Part shown: positions 6,094 to 7,053 of the stretch, piece by piece
How positions within the stretch are numbered: the first letter of the stretch is position 1
How the letters are laid out: every line of letters begins with the position of its first letter
Assembly: GCA_013824215.1 (NCBI GenBank)
Contig: PNNM01000057.1
Coordinates: 1-7,053 of the forward strand
DNA from: Coriobacteriaceae bacterium
Lineage (GTDB): Bacteria > Actinomycetota > Coriobacteriia > Anaerosomatales > D1FN1-002
Direction of reading: 5' to 3'
Length of the DNA: 7,053 bases
Notes under the pieces: generated by a model
Told to the model about the DNA's origin: nothing
Databases searched by the model: none
The model's input: the letters and a program-made list of their open reading frames with translations, nothing else
Program-made: the position numbers and the translations under genes

Positions 6094-7053
6094 ATGACCG
6101 GATTCGAGCTGTACCTGAGCCGCAGCGCCGAGAAGTTCGACCGCTATCTGGCCGGCTTCTTCGGCAACGGTACGCACGCCGACATGGGACGCTACCTCTA
6201 CGAGCCGGTCCGGGAGTACACGGCCAACGCCGGCAAGCGGCACCGCCCGCTCATCTGCCTGCTCGCCTGCGAGGCGGTCGGCGGCGACGCCGCCAAGGCA
6301 TGGCCCTCGGCCGCGGCCATCGAGCACTTCCACACCGCCGCGCTCATCCACGACGACATCGAGGACTCCTCGCTCACCCGCCGAGGCGAGCCGTGCATGC
6401 ATGTGACCGAAGGCCTCGGCCTGGCCATCAACGCGGGCGACCTGGCGCTCGCGCTGGTCTGCGGGACCGTGGTCGACGACGAGGGCCTCGACGACGCCAC
6501 GAAGCTGCGCGTCCTCGCCGAGCTCGTGGCGATGACGACGCGCACCATCGAGGGCCAGGCGCTCGACATCGGCTGGGCGCGAGACGACCGCTTCGACCTC
6601 ACCGTCGAGGACTACCTCGTCATGGCGAACCACAAGACGGCGTTCTACTCCGGCGGCGTGCCGCTGGCCGTCGGCGCGATCATCGGCGGCGGCAGCGAGC
6701 GACAGATCGAGGAGCTGCGCGCCTTCGGCATGGCGGCCGGGCTGGCGTTCCAGATCCAGGACGACGTGCTGAACCTGGTGGGCGGCAAGGAGGCCAAGAC
6801 CAAGGACTTCCGCAGCGATCTGACCGAGGGCAAGCGCACGCTCGTGGCCGTCCACGCTCTGCGCCACTCGGCGCGCGCTGCTCGTCTGCTCGATATACTG
6901 TCGATGCGCCCCGACGACCCCGCGTTGCTGCAGGAGGCGGTGGACATCATGGCCGAGGCCGACTCGGTCGCGTTCGCCTCGGATCACGCGGAGCGCATCA
7001 TCCTGGAGGCCAAGGCCGGGCTCGCCGACGTCCTCCCGCCCTCCACGGCGCGC
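6094..7053 (+). CDS. Polyprenyl (trans-isoprenyl diphosphate) synthase, 3' end beyond the window
   Basis: 320 codons are present and the frame is still open at the right edge, so the C-terminus is missing. The enzyme condenses isopentenyl diphosphate onto allylic diphosphates in the cytoplasm to make prenyl chains. Motifs include GKRHRP (47-52, substrate binding), the first aspartate-rich motif DDIED (87-91) followed by TRRG (95-98), HKT (180-182), the second motif FQIQDD (219-224) and DLTEGKRTL (242-250). The second motif reads DDVLN, with Asn for the last Asp of DDxxD. Positions 4 and 5 before the first motif are both Ala (82, 83); small residues there usually allow products of C20 or longer, so this need not be a farnesyl synthase. 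The ATG has only a modest GGAG four bases before it. The product length, and a role in quinone or carrier-lipid synthesis, cannot be fixed from the window. Confidence 0.9.
   Translation, partial: MTGFELYLSRSAEKFDRYLAGFFGNGTHADMGRYLYEPVREYTANAGKRHRPLICLLACEAVGGDAAKAWPSAAAIEHFHTAALIHDDIEDSSLTRRGEPCMHVTEGLGLAINAGDLALALVCGTVVDDEGLDDATKLRVLAELVAMTTRTIEGQALDIGWARDDRFDLTVEDYLVMANHKTAFYSGGVPLAVGAIIGGGSERQIEELRAFGMAAGLAFQIQDDVLNLVGGKEAKTKDFRSDLTEGKRTLVAVHALRHSARAARLLDILSMRPDDPALLQEAVDIMAEADSVAFASDHAERIILEAKAGLADVLPPSTAR

Noticed and set aside
5965..6987. A 340-codon minus-strand frame opposite the prenyl synthase
   Set aside because: The plus strand encodes a full set of prenyl synthase motifs over the same bases; the minus frame is a shadow.

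Overview
The window is very GC-rich and densely coding, with every supported gene on the plus strand and no gene-free stretch above about 210 bases. Non-ATG starts behind good Shine-Dalgarno sites, GC-rich third codon positions and the gene families suggest a high-GC Gram-positive, most likely an actinobacterial lineage (possibly Coriobacteriia-like). No rRNA or other marker is present, so this placement is an inference of modest confidence.

Layout. Positions 1-207 are a leader region. It holds a terminator-like hairpin (16-38), a near-perfect Shine-Dalgarno (47-54) and a candidate promoter -10 hexamer (143-148). Positions 208-4140 encode a secreted surface protein of about 1310 residues. In order it has a signal peptide, an Asp-box/YCF48-like beta-propeller, two Ig-like domains, six tandem DUF11/DUF7507-type repeats, a proline-rich stalk and a strongly basic, tyrosine-rich C-terminal domain. 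It has no LPXTG motif and no C-terminal membrane helix.

Positions 4196-6004 form a tight three-gene operon with overlapping ends. It encodes a FetA/YbbL-like ABC ATPase, a FetB/YbbM-like (UPF0014) permease and a 116-residue membrane protein of unknown function. The first two should form a metal exporter (iron, by analogy with E. coli FetAB). The third is probably co-translated with them and carries histidines in or next to its membrane segments.

Positions 6094-7053 hold a trans-isoprenyl diphosphate synthase that is still open at the right edge. It would supply prenyl chains for quinones or lipid carriers.

Regulation. The hexamer TAGCAT occurs three times on the plus strand, each 35-65 bases before the start of a transcription unit (surface protein, fetAB operon, prenyl synthase). 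It looks like the -10 element of the local housekeeping promoter. The most unusual material is the surface protein: its domain combination, its cationic C-terminal domain, and a nearly identical 167-base block shared by its second and fifth repeats.
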